A stretch of 64,000 bases of DNA from Gymnopus androsaceus JB14. Lineage: Eukaryota; Basidiomycota; Agaricomycetes; Agaricales; Omphalotaceae. Position numbers and translations under genes: made by a program. This document shows positions 34,596-45,904 of this stretch, piece by piece; the stretch's first letter is position 1; each line of letters starts with the position of its first letter. Under the pieces are notes generated by a model. That model ran no database searches, was not told the DNA's origin, and saw only the letters and a list, made by a program, of their open reading frames with translations. The stretch spans positions 186,001 through 250,000 of the forward strand of contig ML769430.1 in assembly GCA_009733575.1 (NCBI GenBank), given 5' to 3'.

Positions 34596-36258
34596 ATGCC
34601 TCAATCGAAGGACTTTAAGGTGGCTATTGTTGGCGGAGGTATGTGTGGTCTTATGTGTGCGGTCGGCTTGAGAAGAGCCGGTATTGCAGTCGAGATATTT
34701 GAAAGCACAGTAAGTATTTCGTCAGATTGTTTTCTGCGAATCAACAAACGTTTCGACACAACAGATCAGTTTTCAGGAGATTGGAGCTGGTATTGGATTA
34801 GGTTATTGCTCTATCTATGTGCTTGCTCGATTGTTACTAATTTATCGCTTTGCTTTAGGCCCGAACGCGTTGCGTGCTTTGAAGAGTTTAGGATTGCTCG
34901 ACTCCTTGATTGCGCGTCAGTCTGAGCGCGGCGCACTAAGCTCTTTTCAGTTTAGATCTGGCCTTGCTGGACGTGAGTTTACATATGATGTGAGCACTTG
35001 GACCATGCGCGGAATACCGCATGACACTTCAGAAAGGCTTATTAAACCTATAGTATCCTTGCGCTTCTGATGATGTCGGAATCACAATTCACAGGTATTC
35101 AATGTCATTCTGCCTTGATCAGTATTGGTTTACCAACATCACAGGGCTACATTTCATTCTGTAATGCTTGACTCCCTTGATTCTTCCATTATCCACATGA
35201 GCAAACGTTGCGTATCGGTATCAGCAAACACCGAGTCATCCATCTATACCATTGGATTTGCTGACGGAACCTCGCATGAAGCTGATTTGATCATTGGAGC
35301 CGATGGAATCAAAAGCACTGTGCGCGAGTCCGTCATCAAGTCTGATCATCTTTATCCTGTCTACACTGGTACCACTGCATATCGAAGTCTCATCAAACGC
35401 GAGAGTCTAAACAAGGCCGGATTCAAGACACATCTTGAGCGTCCTATTTGCTTTCTAGGAGCACACAAGGTGATTCTTTTCATACAAGTCCAGAGCACAT
35501 CTAATTGCTATTGATAGTATCTAATTACTTATCCAATCAAAGCGGGGGAGCTGGTACGGAGTCCTCGTTAATACTACATAACTGACTGACCACCCTTAAC
35601 CCTTAAACTCAGATTAATGTAGTTGTCTATGTAACAGATGCAAAAGAAGAGGAAGACCTTGTATCTCAGTTTCAGGAGTGGAATGAAGATGTTAAGGCTA
35701 TAATTCACTGCATAGACCAGACATCAAAGTGGCCGCTATATGAGCTCAATCCTCCCTTGCGTACTTACATCTCAGGACGTGTTGCACTTGTCGGGGACGC
35801 TGTACGCTTCCTGTATATTCTTAGCAATGTCAGCGCTGATAACCCACAGGCACACGCAATGCTTCCCCACCTCGGAGCTGGGGTCGGGCAGGGGATCGAA
35901 GACACATATATTCTTTGTGAGCTCCTTGGAAACCCACAAACCAAACTATCCAATCTTGAGGTGTGTATCAATGATCTTCTTTTGGCTCAATACATCTAAG
36001 AATATTTAGGATGTTATCAAAGCATATGATCATGTCCGTATTCCACGCGCAACAGATGTTTCAGATAGGAGCAGGCACGCTGGTCTAGTCTGCCAGAGGC
36101 ATGGTCTACCGGAATGGACTGATGAGGACACTCTCACTGGTTTAACAAACCGATGGGCCCCATTGTGGTATCACGATCTTGAGGCTGATAAAACTGAAGC
36201 ATTGAAATGGCTTGAGAAAGCAGGCATTTTCATCCCTATCTCGGAGTTGGCGACGTAG
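34596..36258 (+). CDS. FAD-dependent monooxygenase (salicylate-hydroxylase-like)
   Basis: Class A flavoprotein hydroxylase; relatives hydroxylate or oxidatively decarboxylate phenolic acids with NAD(P)H and O2. Exons: 34596..34709, 34765..34801, 34859 to about 34975, about 35135..35469, 35518..35553, 35613..35801, 35850..35960, 36010..36258. Motifs: Rossmann VAIVGGGMCGLMCAVGLRRA, EIGAGIGLGPNALRALKSLG, HHRATFH, DLIIGADGIKSTVR (the DG motif), GRVALVGDAAHAMLPHLGAG followed by GQGIEDTYIL. Introns are 48-59 nt. The segment from 34970 to 35135 is unclear. GGAC|GTGAGT at 34972 is a good donor, but the text after it (to about 35085) is also open and I cannot fix the acceptor. The rest is intact. It shares an upstream block with the halogenase, so a role in the same pathway is likely. 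The substrate is unknown. Confidence 0.8.
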
Positions 36259-36789
36259 CTCATCTAATACAAGTTAGTGCAAGATTTGTAGTTGTGTAAT
36301 ATCGCAAGAACCAGCATTGTCATGTTTATCCAAAGAACCTAAGCATCAACTTGAAACATTATGATCACTGTTCACTCCTTTGTCCAAATCACCTGGAGCA
36401 TCAGCAAAACTTGGGTGTACTGGACAGCTGTCAAGAACTGTGTCCTTGCCAATCACATATATATTCACTTTTCCACTTCTTTCACATATTCCCTTACTTA
36501 CTTGTGCATATATGCACATATACTTTACTTACCTATCTGTTTCCAGCTTTTTCCTGGTCTTTCCGAGTCATTCCCAAGTCATATGACTCATTTCCGGTAC
36601 CTAATCCCAAGTCATACTGACTTATTTCCGGATCCGGAACACTATGACTTGCTTTGACTCAATGCAATTACAGTGTATAAAGACACTAGATACAGTTCCG
36701 ATTCCCTAGTCTTGATATTTTGTTGTTAACTACCTTTGTATTTGGACCCACTCTGGCTAGATGCACAATCCCTAGTCTGTTTAGCTTAT

Positions 36790-37583
36790 GTACCTGAAGT
36801 AACATCCCAGATCACAACCTGTGTACCCACTTTTGACTTTCATCAGAAATGTGGCAAAATTGAGTTTGCCTTTTTAAAAATATCATGTGATCTACTGAGC
36901 AGTCCGACTGTTGCGTCCGGTGCTTCCCCTCTTTTCGTACCCTCTTTATTAATTCTATGATACTTACCATTCCATAATGCTGTCCATTGCATAGCAAATG
37001 TGTAAGACATTGGTCGGTATAACCTAACCAACAAAGCCGGAAAAACTTCGCACGTGAATGACCCAGAGGTGCACAGAGAGCATCACTGTTGAAAGTATTT
37101 GCATTGGGTTTGCCTAGACTAGGCAATAGGCATGGCTCATGATGCGCATGATGCATGACCTCCGTACTAGTATTTAGCACAAAGCCGCCTGCTCTTCATG
37201 GCGGTATTGTGGTAATTGCAAAAGCCTAATTACATCGCAAGTTGGAAACAAGTACTCTCCCGGCAGCTCCATGTGCAATCAAATTGTGCAAAGCCAGCAT
37301 GAAAATCTGGGAGCCATACATACCAGGCAATACCAAACCATATTCATTGTATGAGAAGGGCGAGATGGATTTATGAAAATGTATTACTTGGTTCATTAAC
37401 TCAGTAATAATTCTTGACTGAGGCGCTTATAATTGATGCTGATAAATGAGTCATAAGAGATGGCTGGCAAAGGCCAAATCATCTGACATTTCTTGAAAAG
37501 GGTATTTCATATTCACCACGTTTCTGATAAAAGTACTCAAGTCTGTGTACCTGAAGTAACATCCCAGATCACAACCTGTGTAC
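36790..37583. repeat. Exact 37-bp direct repeat pair
   Basis: 36790-36826 and 37547-37583 are identical, starting GTACCTGAAGTAACATCCCA and ending CTGTGTAC. A third, degraded copy follows directly at about 37590-37615 (CCCGGATCACAAACTGTG). The 720-bp spacing suggests a deleted or degraded element, with these as its internal or end repeats. Confidence 0.65.
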
Positions 37584-37844
37584 TCAATGCACCATCCCGG
37601 ATCACAAACTGTGTCTATCCAAAGCTCAATCCCGGCTAACATATGGATTAATGCCCATTTTATGACCCATATTATGACTCATACCATTGCTTATCATTGT
37701 CAACTCAGTGATTATATCCCCGATATCCTATATTATTGCCCACATTAATACTCGCATTATCATCCCTGATAAGCAGTCACCCATATCGAGACAAAGGCAA
37801 ACTGTTCCATAACAGTTCTTGACAACAGCACTGGATAGGGCTAT

Positions 37845-37950
37845 CCAGCACTCATAGTACCTATAGCACCTATAGCAAGGGCCCCATCCATCCAGAGCTA
37901 TGGAATGCTATGGGATGCTATGGATTGTTATGGCTTGCTATAGAGTCCAC
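37845..37950. repeat. CTATGG/CATAGC cluster
   Basis: A dense run of GCTATGG and CATAGCACC words in both orientations. The same motif families occur at 27859-27925, 29038-29125, 29530-29690 and 30485-30535. It is probably a remnant of the TIR element family with end CATCAGCAAAACCTGGGTGA. Confidence 0.6.
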
Positions 37951-38455
37951 GGGAACATCATCTGTCAGGGTAGGATTGAATTCAAAACTAAATATATGGC
38001 CGCTTGAATTGTTCCGCTCAAGTCTCGAGCAAGACCAAATAATTATAATAAAATCATATATTGTCGCATCAATGGTAGTACAGAAGCAAACCCTGATCCA
38101 AAACAAAATTAAAAAATAGACATACATAATGCAATCCACAGACCATGGACTCCATAGACTACTATATTTTGTAGTCCATGGATTCCATATAGTGTGACAC
38201 CTGTCACACCATGGATTCCAGGGCCCTGGATTTCCTGTGGATTTACTTCATATTAGATAGTGGATTGTTACACTTTGGTCTAACTAAGAAGATATAAATT
38301 GGGGCAGCCTGGAATGATTTCTGAACACTCATGGCATGCTAACATATGTTTGAAATCCCAGGATATGTGTACAACATGTTATTGTGAATATGTTCCCAAC
38401 TTCAACTATCAAGTTGAAGTCTCACACCCATGCTCCACATCTGGAACTTGCACAA

Positions 38456-38535
38456 GTACTGTGTAGTACTACATAGTGCACCTAGTGCCCTAGTTGAGCT
38501 AGCTAACCCCCCTACTACCTAGTACTACACAGTAC
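38456..38535. repeat. 15-bp perfect inverted repeat
   Basis: GTACTGTGTAGTACT at 38456-38470 pairs perfectly with AGTACTACACAGTAC at 38521-38535. The 50-nt loop is rich in CTAG words. It lies in gene-free DNA; its role is unknown. Confidence 0.6.
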
Positions 38536-39801
38536 ATTACAGAATTCAATGTCTTGCCTTTTTCAGCCTTAAATCTGAATCATTTGATTGTTGGAATTGT
38601 ACCAGATATTTGCTGCTGTCATTTCCAGGGGATTTTATTTCTTCCCACCTTCAGGAAGGATTTGGATGATATGAAGACAATTGGATTTCATTGCTACCAG
38701 TAGTAATAGTAGCTACTTGAAAATATTTTATAAGCACATCTTCAAAGTGCTAGTAACTTCAAGGTAAGTATGTGTACAATAAGTTTTAACTACACTTGGA
38801 GACAGAGGGCTTGATGCATGAGAGTTGAAGGAAGAGATGCAGGAGTATGGAAACAACTCTATGGTACTTATAAATGCCCTGTCAGAGGGACATAGAAAAA
38901 AATATTTTTCTCAAGGTCAGTCACCGAATGCTACAATAACTGAAAGGTTCTGTCAAATCAGATGCATGGCGGATTGAGATTACCCTGAACTTACAGTAGG
39001 ATTTTGGATTTGAGACCAAATTCGGAAATTTTTAGGCTTGCCGCTTTATGTCAAGCACTAAGCGGCACTATGTAGTGGCACTGTACTAGGAGACAAAAAA
39101 CAAGTTCCAGATGCAGCCAAGGAGTCCGAAAAATTTAATTTCGTACCAGGGGTCAGAAAATTTTTTTCAGCCTCGGCGCTGGACCCTCCCTCCATTCACA
39201 TGATTTTTTGGGTCATGTGATTACCAAATATGGCAACTATGAGACAGTGATCACCATTTTACCTTACTGTGCTGGTCTTTTGCCCTTTGTACATGCTCTA
39301 CACAACTAATTAGCCTTTGTAAACTCACTCTGGATGCCATATATCTCAAAATCTATTAGTCAAGGTCAAGAACTGTAAGCACTCATGAAATGACCTAAAA
39401 AGGCAATAAAAAGTTATATGCTCTCTACACAATGTAGCTGGTCTAAACATACTTTTCAGGGATTCTTGGGCTTATTTGACTCATTTGGACATCACAAAAA
39501 TGCATGTTGAGGGTCAGTCAAAAAATATTTTTTGGGCCTCACGATGGACCTACCCTACCTACCCCCGGTACGGGATTTCCTGGCCCGGACCCCCTTGGAT
39601 GCAGCTGTGTTGACACACTATCAAAACAGCCATGGCCCATCTTTCCTTGTTGACTGAACTGTAGGCTCAATCTGGCTGGGGAGGGTATAACTCCCCATTG
39701 CCCCCAATCCCTGATTGGCAGGACCTCAGTCTTTACAGGCGGCGGCACGTTCCTACACCTGCCAATATTCTATTAAATAATATACATCCACTAGGAATTA
39801 T

Positions 39802-41666
39802 CTAGGACTGAATCGGAGCGGCTATAATCTGTGAGTTATATTCACCATGATAGACTTGGACTACTTTCCATCCAGTGCTAGCCAACAATTCAACAAACTC
39901 AACCAATGTCCTTTCGCGCCCGCTGACATGAGCATGCATCACTAAATCCATGACATTGGTACGTGCTTTAGCGGGACCTAAATTAGTGAGAAGAGGGGAG
40001 GGTGGTGATGGAATGTGAGCGCCTGGTATAGGCAACAACGGAGCGGGACAAGTATGGAGGTTCAGGGCCTCATTAAGACAGAGTATGGTCGCCGGCATAG
40101 CGGCATCACGCAGACGGCGAAGTATACACGCAGCGTAGCGGTCAGACCAGTCATGCATAATTTGTTTCAACAAGAATACGCTTGCAGAGGTTTGTGGTTG
40201 GGTTTCAAAAAAGTCGTGCTCTGAATATACATCGGTCAGTTCTAATGATTCAAAACGCAGACTAGGAATACCCAACCTTGATATTGTATTTGCCCAGAAT
40301 TCAATGCGTCTGGGAATTCTTTCAAGCAATGCTGTTCCGTTATGATTCAGAGGCTGACAAACGGCAAACAGGTTGAAAGCAAGCATACCTCAGCCCCAAG
40401 CTTAACAGTCATTGGGCGGTCCTGAACAATAAATTTGAGGCCGGCGAAAGCTCTCGCTATCGCAATGCAATAAGAGCCAACGCCTCCTCCAACATCGACA
40501 ATAACACTTCCTTTGGGTAGTATGCCCCAGTCAAAACCTAGATGTTATTAGCGCATGTCCGGGGAGACTGGCAGTGCTTGGACTCATACCTGTTAATATG
40601 TCATATGGTGGCTCCAGGTTAACAACACCATTCATCGCCATCCCAAACCGGCGTAGGCGCATTTCATTTGAGGGTTGCTCAAACCAGGTCCACATTGAGT
40701 TTTCAGCCTTGCGATAACCCACTGCTAACATCATAGGGGAGCTCTCTGGGGCATCTGCAAAAGTGGTTGCAGGATCAATGAGGTGCTCTGGAATATATCC
40801 CGCCGCTTTATAACTTTCGTCTGTGCTATTTGGTGAAAGTTGAGCAAGAACTGTCACTAGGAGATAGTGACAGAAGATTATTTACGAACCAGTGACATAC
40901 AAAAGCTGCAATACCATTGGTGCCATCGTATTTTTTCAGTGGGCTACGATGACCCACATCCGTAAGAAAAGGACGGATATTTATGAGATGGATAGCACGC
41001 ATACCTTGTCTTTATCTCCTTGAGAGATTTTCCAGTATCCCAAACTATTGATAGGGCATTATTCACGTAGACGTCAGGCTCTACCTCTCTGAAAATGTGA
41101 TGTGTCGCCAGGTAACACAGAATACTAGCTAGAAAGGGTCTCAGCAAGGACGCACTGGAAAACGGAAAGAAACTAAGTATATGCATACAAAGACGTATGT
41201 GATTGACCCCACATTGTTCCGCAATTTTTTTTACATGCATTCCCTAAAGAATAAAGTAAAGTAAGGTTCAGCAAACCAGGGCAAGTTGGAATGGCTTCAC
41301 TTTAGGACCTGCTTCTCTCAGAATTTCCACCACATTGGTTTCTACAGCCGCTCTAATCGCACAAGGAAGATAATGCTATTGACATGAGCCTCATGAAGCA
41401 CCTTGCAATTGGTTGACGGCACATACCTGGAAGACAGCATTGAAGATATTGGATTGCGGCCGCTGGACATTTGAAATAAGCTGGTAGGCCGCAGATGTTA
41501 AAAGAGTTGCTGCTGCCTGAACACTGGGATCGAGTCGGATAGCATCGTCCTGATGTTGCGTGTCATCGATGGACGGAAAAGTTGAACCGTGTTTTTCAAA
41601 GACGTCTTCAATTTCATCCACAGATTTTTGAATAATATTGAGGAGACTACGAAGTGGAGAAGCCAT
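39802..41666 (-). CDS. COMT-type SAM-dependent O-methyltransferase
   Basis: Predicted to methylate a hydroxyl group on an aromatic small molecule with SAM. The start at 41666 gives MASPLRSLLNIIQKSVDEIE. Exon 1 is 41666..41427; exon 2 starts at 41375 (HYLPCAIRAAVETNVVEILR). Then come GMHVKKIAEQCGV, RLSSILCYLATHHIFREV (winged-helix dimerisation part), TWFEQPSNEMRLRRFGMAMN, the SAM motif GSVIVDVGGGVGSYCIAIAR, HCLKEFPDALNSGQIQYQ, EHDFFETQPQ and the catalytic HDWSD. The C-terminus ends NSQIIAAPIQS. All introns are 40-65 nt and phases agree, except that the splice near 40870 is uncertain (possible donor GTCACT). The methyltransferase core shows no damage. It lies 3.5 kb from the monooxygenase across repeat DNA. 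A partner in chlorinated-aromatic synthesis is inferred. Confidence 0.85.
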
Positions 41667-42720
41667 TATTAGAGCTGAATCTGAGAACTCATTAAATAGT
41701 ACTAGTCGATGAGAATACTTACACCTTGGAGTCTGACCCCCGGCCTGATCACAACTTGTTACTGGGAGAGTTGACGAGATAAAGCTTTCATCTGATGAAG
41801 TCAATAGATAGATTGATACCACAGTATATCACATTTTTATCGGGTTATTGATGCCCTAGATGTTTAAAGAGCCTGTCATGATAGACAGATAGATGCCCGT
41901 AGATGATTGGTAGACACCCTACAATGTAAACTTCCGACCGAGCTCGGGAAACTTCAAACCCACCTATCAAGCTTGCAGGAATTGTCTTCCGCACTCTAAG
42001 AGTCTCTTATAGTATGTAGTTAAGTACTGTTCTGCATCAGTGGAATTGCTACATGTGGCCAATATCATGAGCTCGCATTGCTCATTACAGTTCAGTACGC
42101 TGTTAGTACTTTGCCTTGCTAGTGAAACACCTTGTCTTTTTTTTTGCTGGGATCGCGTCGGGTATCCGTTTAATTTTTCAAATGCCGGTGACATGTGTTG
42201 TTACTTACTATTGTCAAGAATCAATCCAAGTGACATTTACCACCTCGTACTGGCAATCATACCCGGCTCTTGCAGAATCTTCGAAGAGTGATCAGAAGAT
42301 CTACCTTCATATCATGATGCTTACCTTCCTGGATGCATTTCCAAGTCCCGCAAACACAGAACTCTGATCATCGTTGCAAAGGGCACATCATGAATCCGTT
42401 CAAGGTGGTGTTGAAAAATGTGCATTATCGATTCTTTTATGCGGCAGGAAGAATCTGATTTATGTTAACATGTAATACTAGGAAAGAGCGGCAGAAGTCG
42501 GAAGAAGACAAACCTCTTCCCGAGTTCAAGTTGGTAGGCAGTCCAGGTAGCATGTACGCACTTGTTCCAGCAACTAGACCAGAGTAAGTTAGATGCTCAC
42601 CAAGAATGTCGACGGTAGGAGGCTTCAAAGCTTGCAGAACTTCGAAGTAAAAAGCAAGTTTCCGACAGTACCGACTAACCGACGGAGATAAACTTGGTCT
42701 TCCATTTCCATCTTCTCATC
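41667..42720. other. Intergenic, no gene
   Basis: About 1 kb between the methyltransferase start and the reductase remnant. It should hold the methyltransferase promoter. I see nothing else. Confidence 0.35.
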
Positions 42721-43731
42721 ATGTACGCCATCATCTCACCAGGAAAATTCCTAGTCTTCAGAACAAATGGCTACCTCGCAGTTGGTAAAGTCCGTTCGAT
42801 AATAGTTCCCAAGCTTTTCAAGTGGTACGGAGATAAACTCAAGCTGTTAGTCCGTATCACCAAGGTAAATAACGCACCCTCGGGTTATGACTACAAATGT
42901 ACACGAAGGCGCATTCGTACTCGATGAAGCAGTACAAGGTGTAGACGCAATCGTAATGTGGCTTCTCCGTGTACCGACAAAATAACTAACGTCGAGGGCA
43001 CGTCAACACCGAGTCAAGTACATAGATAGAAGGCTGAATTCAGCTTACTTACCTTCTCCTCGCAGCGTTCGTACGACCGGTAGTCGATGATACCATCTGA
43101 ATTTTGGTGACTGCGAGGAGATATAGGTGAACGGGAATCCAGCAATCATAATCGACGTACATGAGCTCACTGGCTTTGTGGCGAATCGATCCCACGTATT
43201 GTGGTTATATCATCTACGGTCTGAACCCCTCGCTTTATACCGAGGAGGATTGGAATACCCATACCAGGAATTCGAGAATAGAGGTAACGTCCGAGTCGCT
43301 GTAGAGCACATGTACATGATTTCGAAAACGCGCGGCTTGGGACTATCACAGTAGCACGAAATCAACGGTCCAGTGGGATATGGCGACTGTTCTGTATTCC
43401 TGACGATGGATTCCAAATTGACCTGGGTTTTAGGTGAATGAGGTAAGAGTTTGGCCATGAATGCAAATTGTAGAATAATGGAACTGACCTTGCTCTATTA
43501 TCCCATGTTGCAGAAAATCAGTCATCCGCCAAAGCTGAATTTCTCGATGAGAATATTATCCAAGCGGGAACAGCCAATGGATTGACGGAGGATTACGATT
43601 GAGGCTGGGTGGACGCTCGAGATAATGCTAAAGAGCATGCACTGGCGTTGACGACTGCAGAAGCCAAGGATCGACAGCTCCTGGCAGTAGTAGGTCAGCG
43701 TTTGGTGCCCACGCATGTAAGTTTTTTTTGT
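42721..43731 (+). pseudogene. SDR/dihydroflavonol-reductase-like, decayed
   Basis: Remains of an extended short-chain dehydrogenase of the dihydroflavonol 4-reductase/ketoreductase type. Collinear fragments in different frames: MYAIISPGKFLVFRTNGYLA (Rossmann start; the expected TGANGY reads FRTNGY), KWYGDKLKLLVRITK, EGAFVLDEAVQGVDAIV (about 42903-42955), and near the end GWVDARDNAKEHALALTTAE (from 43603) and KDRQLLAVVGQRLVPTH up to a GTAAGT donor at 43720. The middle, including the catalytic YxxxK, is not recognisable. The loss of the glycine motif and multiple frame changes indicate a dead gene. It could once have been part of the neighbouring metabolic group. Confidence 0.55.
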
Positions 43732-44284
43732 GGATACGTATGCCAAGCTGCTGCGCGCAAGAAAACCAGTGAGTGTAATTTGATATGATGCACTCGCGTC
43801 TCGCTCGCCTTTTGCTCGTACAGTCTTTGCATCAGTTCCAAGGTACCGAACCTATTCCCAGAGGCAAAAATCGCGTCTGCACCGAAGCAGTTCGATGCAT
43901 CTAAGAATTTGGAAATCAAGGACAAGTCGCTAGAAGAAACGATGGGGACCCTGTAAGAGGACTTTGCTAGTAGAGACTGGATGTAACAGTTGACGTATAA
44001 CAAACACGCTTGAAGTATCGTATTCAGATCACCTTTGTTAATACATGGTAATGGCATTGGATTATCCTATGGAAAGCGGTACTGTAGCGGCATGGTGCAA
44101 TGGACAAAATGAGACACGGATAATACGTGCCGTGTGCAAGACGCCCTACGTGCGAGGTACAAGTAGGTCAGGAAGGTGTACTTTGGGAGGGAGGGTTTTT
44201 GAGTGCGAAGCAACAAGCAGGGAGATGCTAGCATCCAGGACGCAAAGTATATGTCTATAATGGTGTATTTCGAACAATGCCACT

Positions 44285-44990
44285 CTATTCGAGCGTGTAA
44301 CCGACGACACTCCTTCGGCCGACCATCTCGCCAATCTACGATGACAGAAAATCAATAAGGCATTTCGAAAGATGTTCAACTGGACGCAACGTACTTTGAA
44401 AATCCCGTACGCCTCCACAGCGTAAATCCCCAGTCTTGCGATATCTCCGCTGCTAACAGCTTTCTGCCAAAACTCCTTGGAGATAGCATTCGCCCACATT
44501 GTTCTGTACGCTGACTGAATGGCATCGATAGAGGTAGGAGGTGCAAGACCCTCGGCACGGTAGATTTGTTTGCCAATTTCACGGAAAACGGCAAAGTTGT
44601 ATAGAATCGGTTGTTTGTAGGCTGTAATAAATGGGATATTAGCTTCACAGAGTATGCGAGAGCAAAACCTCGCGAAAAATCTCGGAGAAACCTTGCGAAA
44701 TTTCAGTGAATGAGCGACTTACATCCTAGCAAGTTTCCGGCTTTTTCTCCTAAAGGACCCATAGACTTGGATGCACTAGCAAGATATTTCCCCGCGGTTT
44801 CTCCTAAAGGCCCAGCAGCCCTCTTCGCGCTTTCGAAAGCTTTGCTGGCATTCTGCTGGGTGCTAGAAAGAACTTCCTGAGCCTTCTTTTGTGCGGCTTC
44901 AACTTGTGGATTAGAGCCAGTAGACGCGAAGCGAGTGGAATGGGCGGCTCTGCTGCGAAGAGCAGGTCGAAGGGAGGACGCCCGAAGCAT
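44285..44990 (-). CDS. ATP20: Mitochondrial ATP synthase subunit g
   Basis: Subunit g of the mitochondrial F1Fo-ATP synthase; it sits in the inner membrane at the dimer interface. Exons: 44990..44723, 44621..44395, 44335..44285 (181 aa), with introns of 101 and 59 nt. The N-terminus MLRASSLRPALRSRAAHSTR is an Arg-rich presequence. Next come Ala/Lys-rich helices containing two GPLGE repeats, then the conserved GSYKQPILYNFAVFREIGKQ, WANAISKEFWQKA, and a C-terminal membrane helix with a GEMVG (GxxxG) motif, ending VVGYTLE. The longer frame upstream of 44990 has no support. No damage was seen. Confidence 0.85.
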
Positions 44991-45301
44991 TGGGAACGAT
45001 GGTGAGGAAAGGAAAAAGAAAATGCGACCAGCATCCGGATGGATCCGTCTCGGCCCGATAATTGGTCTTGTTTGCTCTAACGGCCTTGGGTCTAGGCCTC
45101 TCACTGAGCTGGTCCAAATTTTGGCGGTTGCAAAAGATAATGCAAAACGGCTTGTACTTAATTGATTAGATTTTGTACCAGCCAAAAGAATAATAAAAAT
45201 AGCAAGAGCTCGCCAAGGCAGGAGTAAAAAGTAGAACTGGTTGCTTTAAATGTCTTTTTCGTTATAAAAAATGTACAGAACTACTTGCTGATCACACGCA
45301 C

Positions 45302-45393
45302 GCTGGAAGCAGGATTTGAACCTACGCACTCAGAGAGTAATAGATAATGAAAATCATTCAAATCTATCGCCTTAACGACTCGGCCATTCCAGC
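45302..45393 (-). tRNA. tRNA-Ser(UGA) with 11-nt intron
   Basis: Read on the minus strand: acceptor GCTGGAA pairs with TTCCAGC, followed by the D arm GCCGAGTCGTTAAGGC. The anticodon stem ATAGA/TCTAT surrounds TTTGAA, an 11-nt intron (TGATTTTCATT) and A. A long type-II variable arm (ACTC..GAGT) and T arm GTAGGTTCAAATCCTGC complete it. The anticodon is TGA (serine). The intron lies after position 37, the normal place in eukaryotic nuclear tRNAs. The mature length is 81 nt. Confidence 0.92.
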
Positions 45394-45904
45394 TTACCAG
45401 AGCTAGTGCACGCGATTATAATAATGCTCAAAACTAGTCTACTCACAACTACTTAGTCCACTATCCAGTACGGTGAAGCGTGTGCGCTTTTTGTTTTGCT
45501 GATACGTGTAGGTGCACCGCATCATGAATCCCTGAGTGTAGAACGACACGATAACCCCTATAGCTAGTATCCTGAATTACTGTCATGCGATCGATTTTCT
45601 GACTCGATCCGCGTCTAAACTCTACAGCTATGATAACGAGCACAGGAAAATCTGGACAATAACGGCCAAATTAACGCATTCATGGTGCCGCTCAACAGCT
45701 TTGAGGGATTATTCGGGGTAGCCATTCACGATTAAAGATATCTTGCATCTCCATCTGTTACCAGTAATATCATACTTATTGATTTGGCCCTAATAGAAGA
45801 ACAAGACGTACGTCTTGTCAGCGCTCCAACACGTACGTATCATCTATCGAAGGACTTATAAAGGAGGTCAGGATTCTAGGATCTATTCAGCCTCACTCTT
45901 AGCT
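45394..45904. other. Intergenic, AAA+ ATPase promoter
   Basis: About 510 bp between the tRNA and the ATPase start. It contains palindromic ACGTACGT words near 45808-45836. I see no gene. Confidence 0.35.

Larger units (their letters stand above)
36259..39801. other. Repeat-rich spacer, no gene
   Basis: This begins with a CATCAGCAAAACTTGGGTG transposon-end relic (36399). It includes a 37-bp exact direct repeat, a CTATGG cluster (37845-37950), TGTGACACCTGTCACA (38190-38205) and a 15-bp inverted repeat (38456-38535). From 38900 to 39600 the sequence looks like old repeat. Its short frames, for example 39539-39748 on the minus strand, show no family features. Confidence 0.4.

Noticed and set aside
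39539..39748. 69-codon Pro/Gly-rich minus-strand frame next to the methyltransferase
   Set aside because: It starts without clear context, lies in old repeat DNA and shows no family features.
44991..45185. N-terminal extension of ATP synthase subunit g
   Set aside because: The mitochondrial presequence starts naturally at MLRASS (44990); the upstream codons are not conserved in character.
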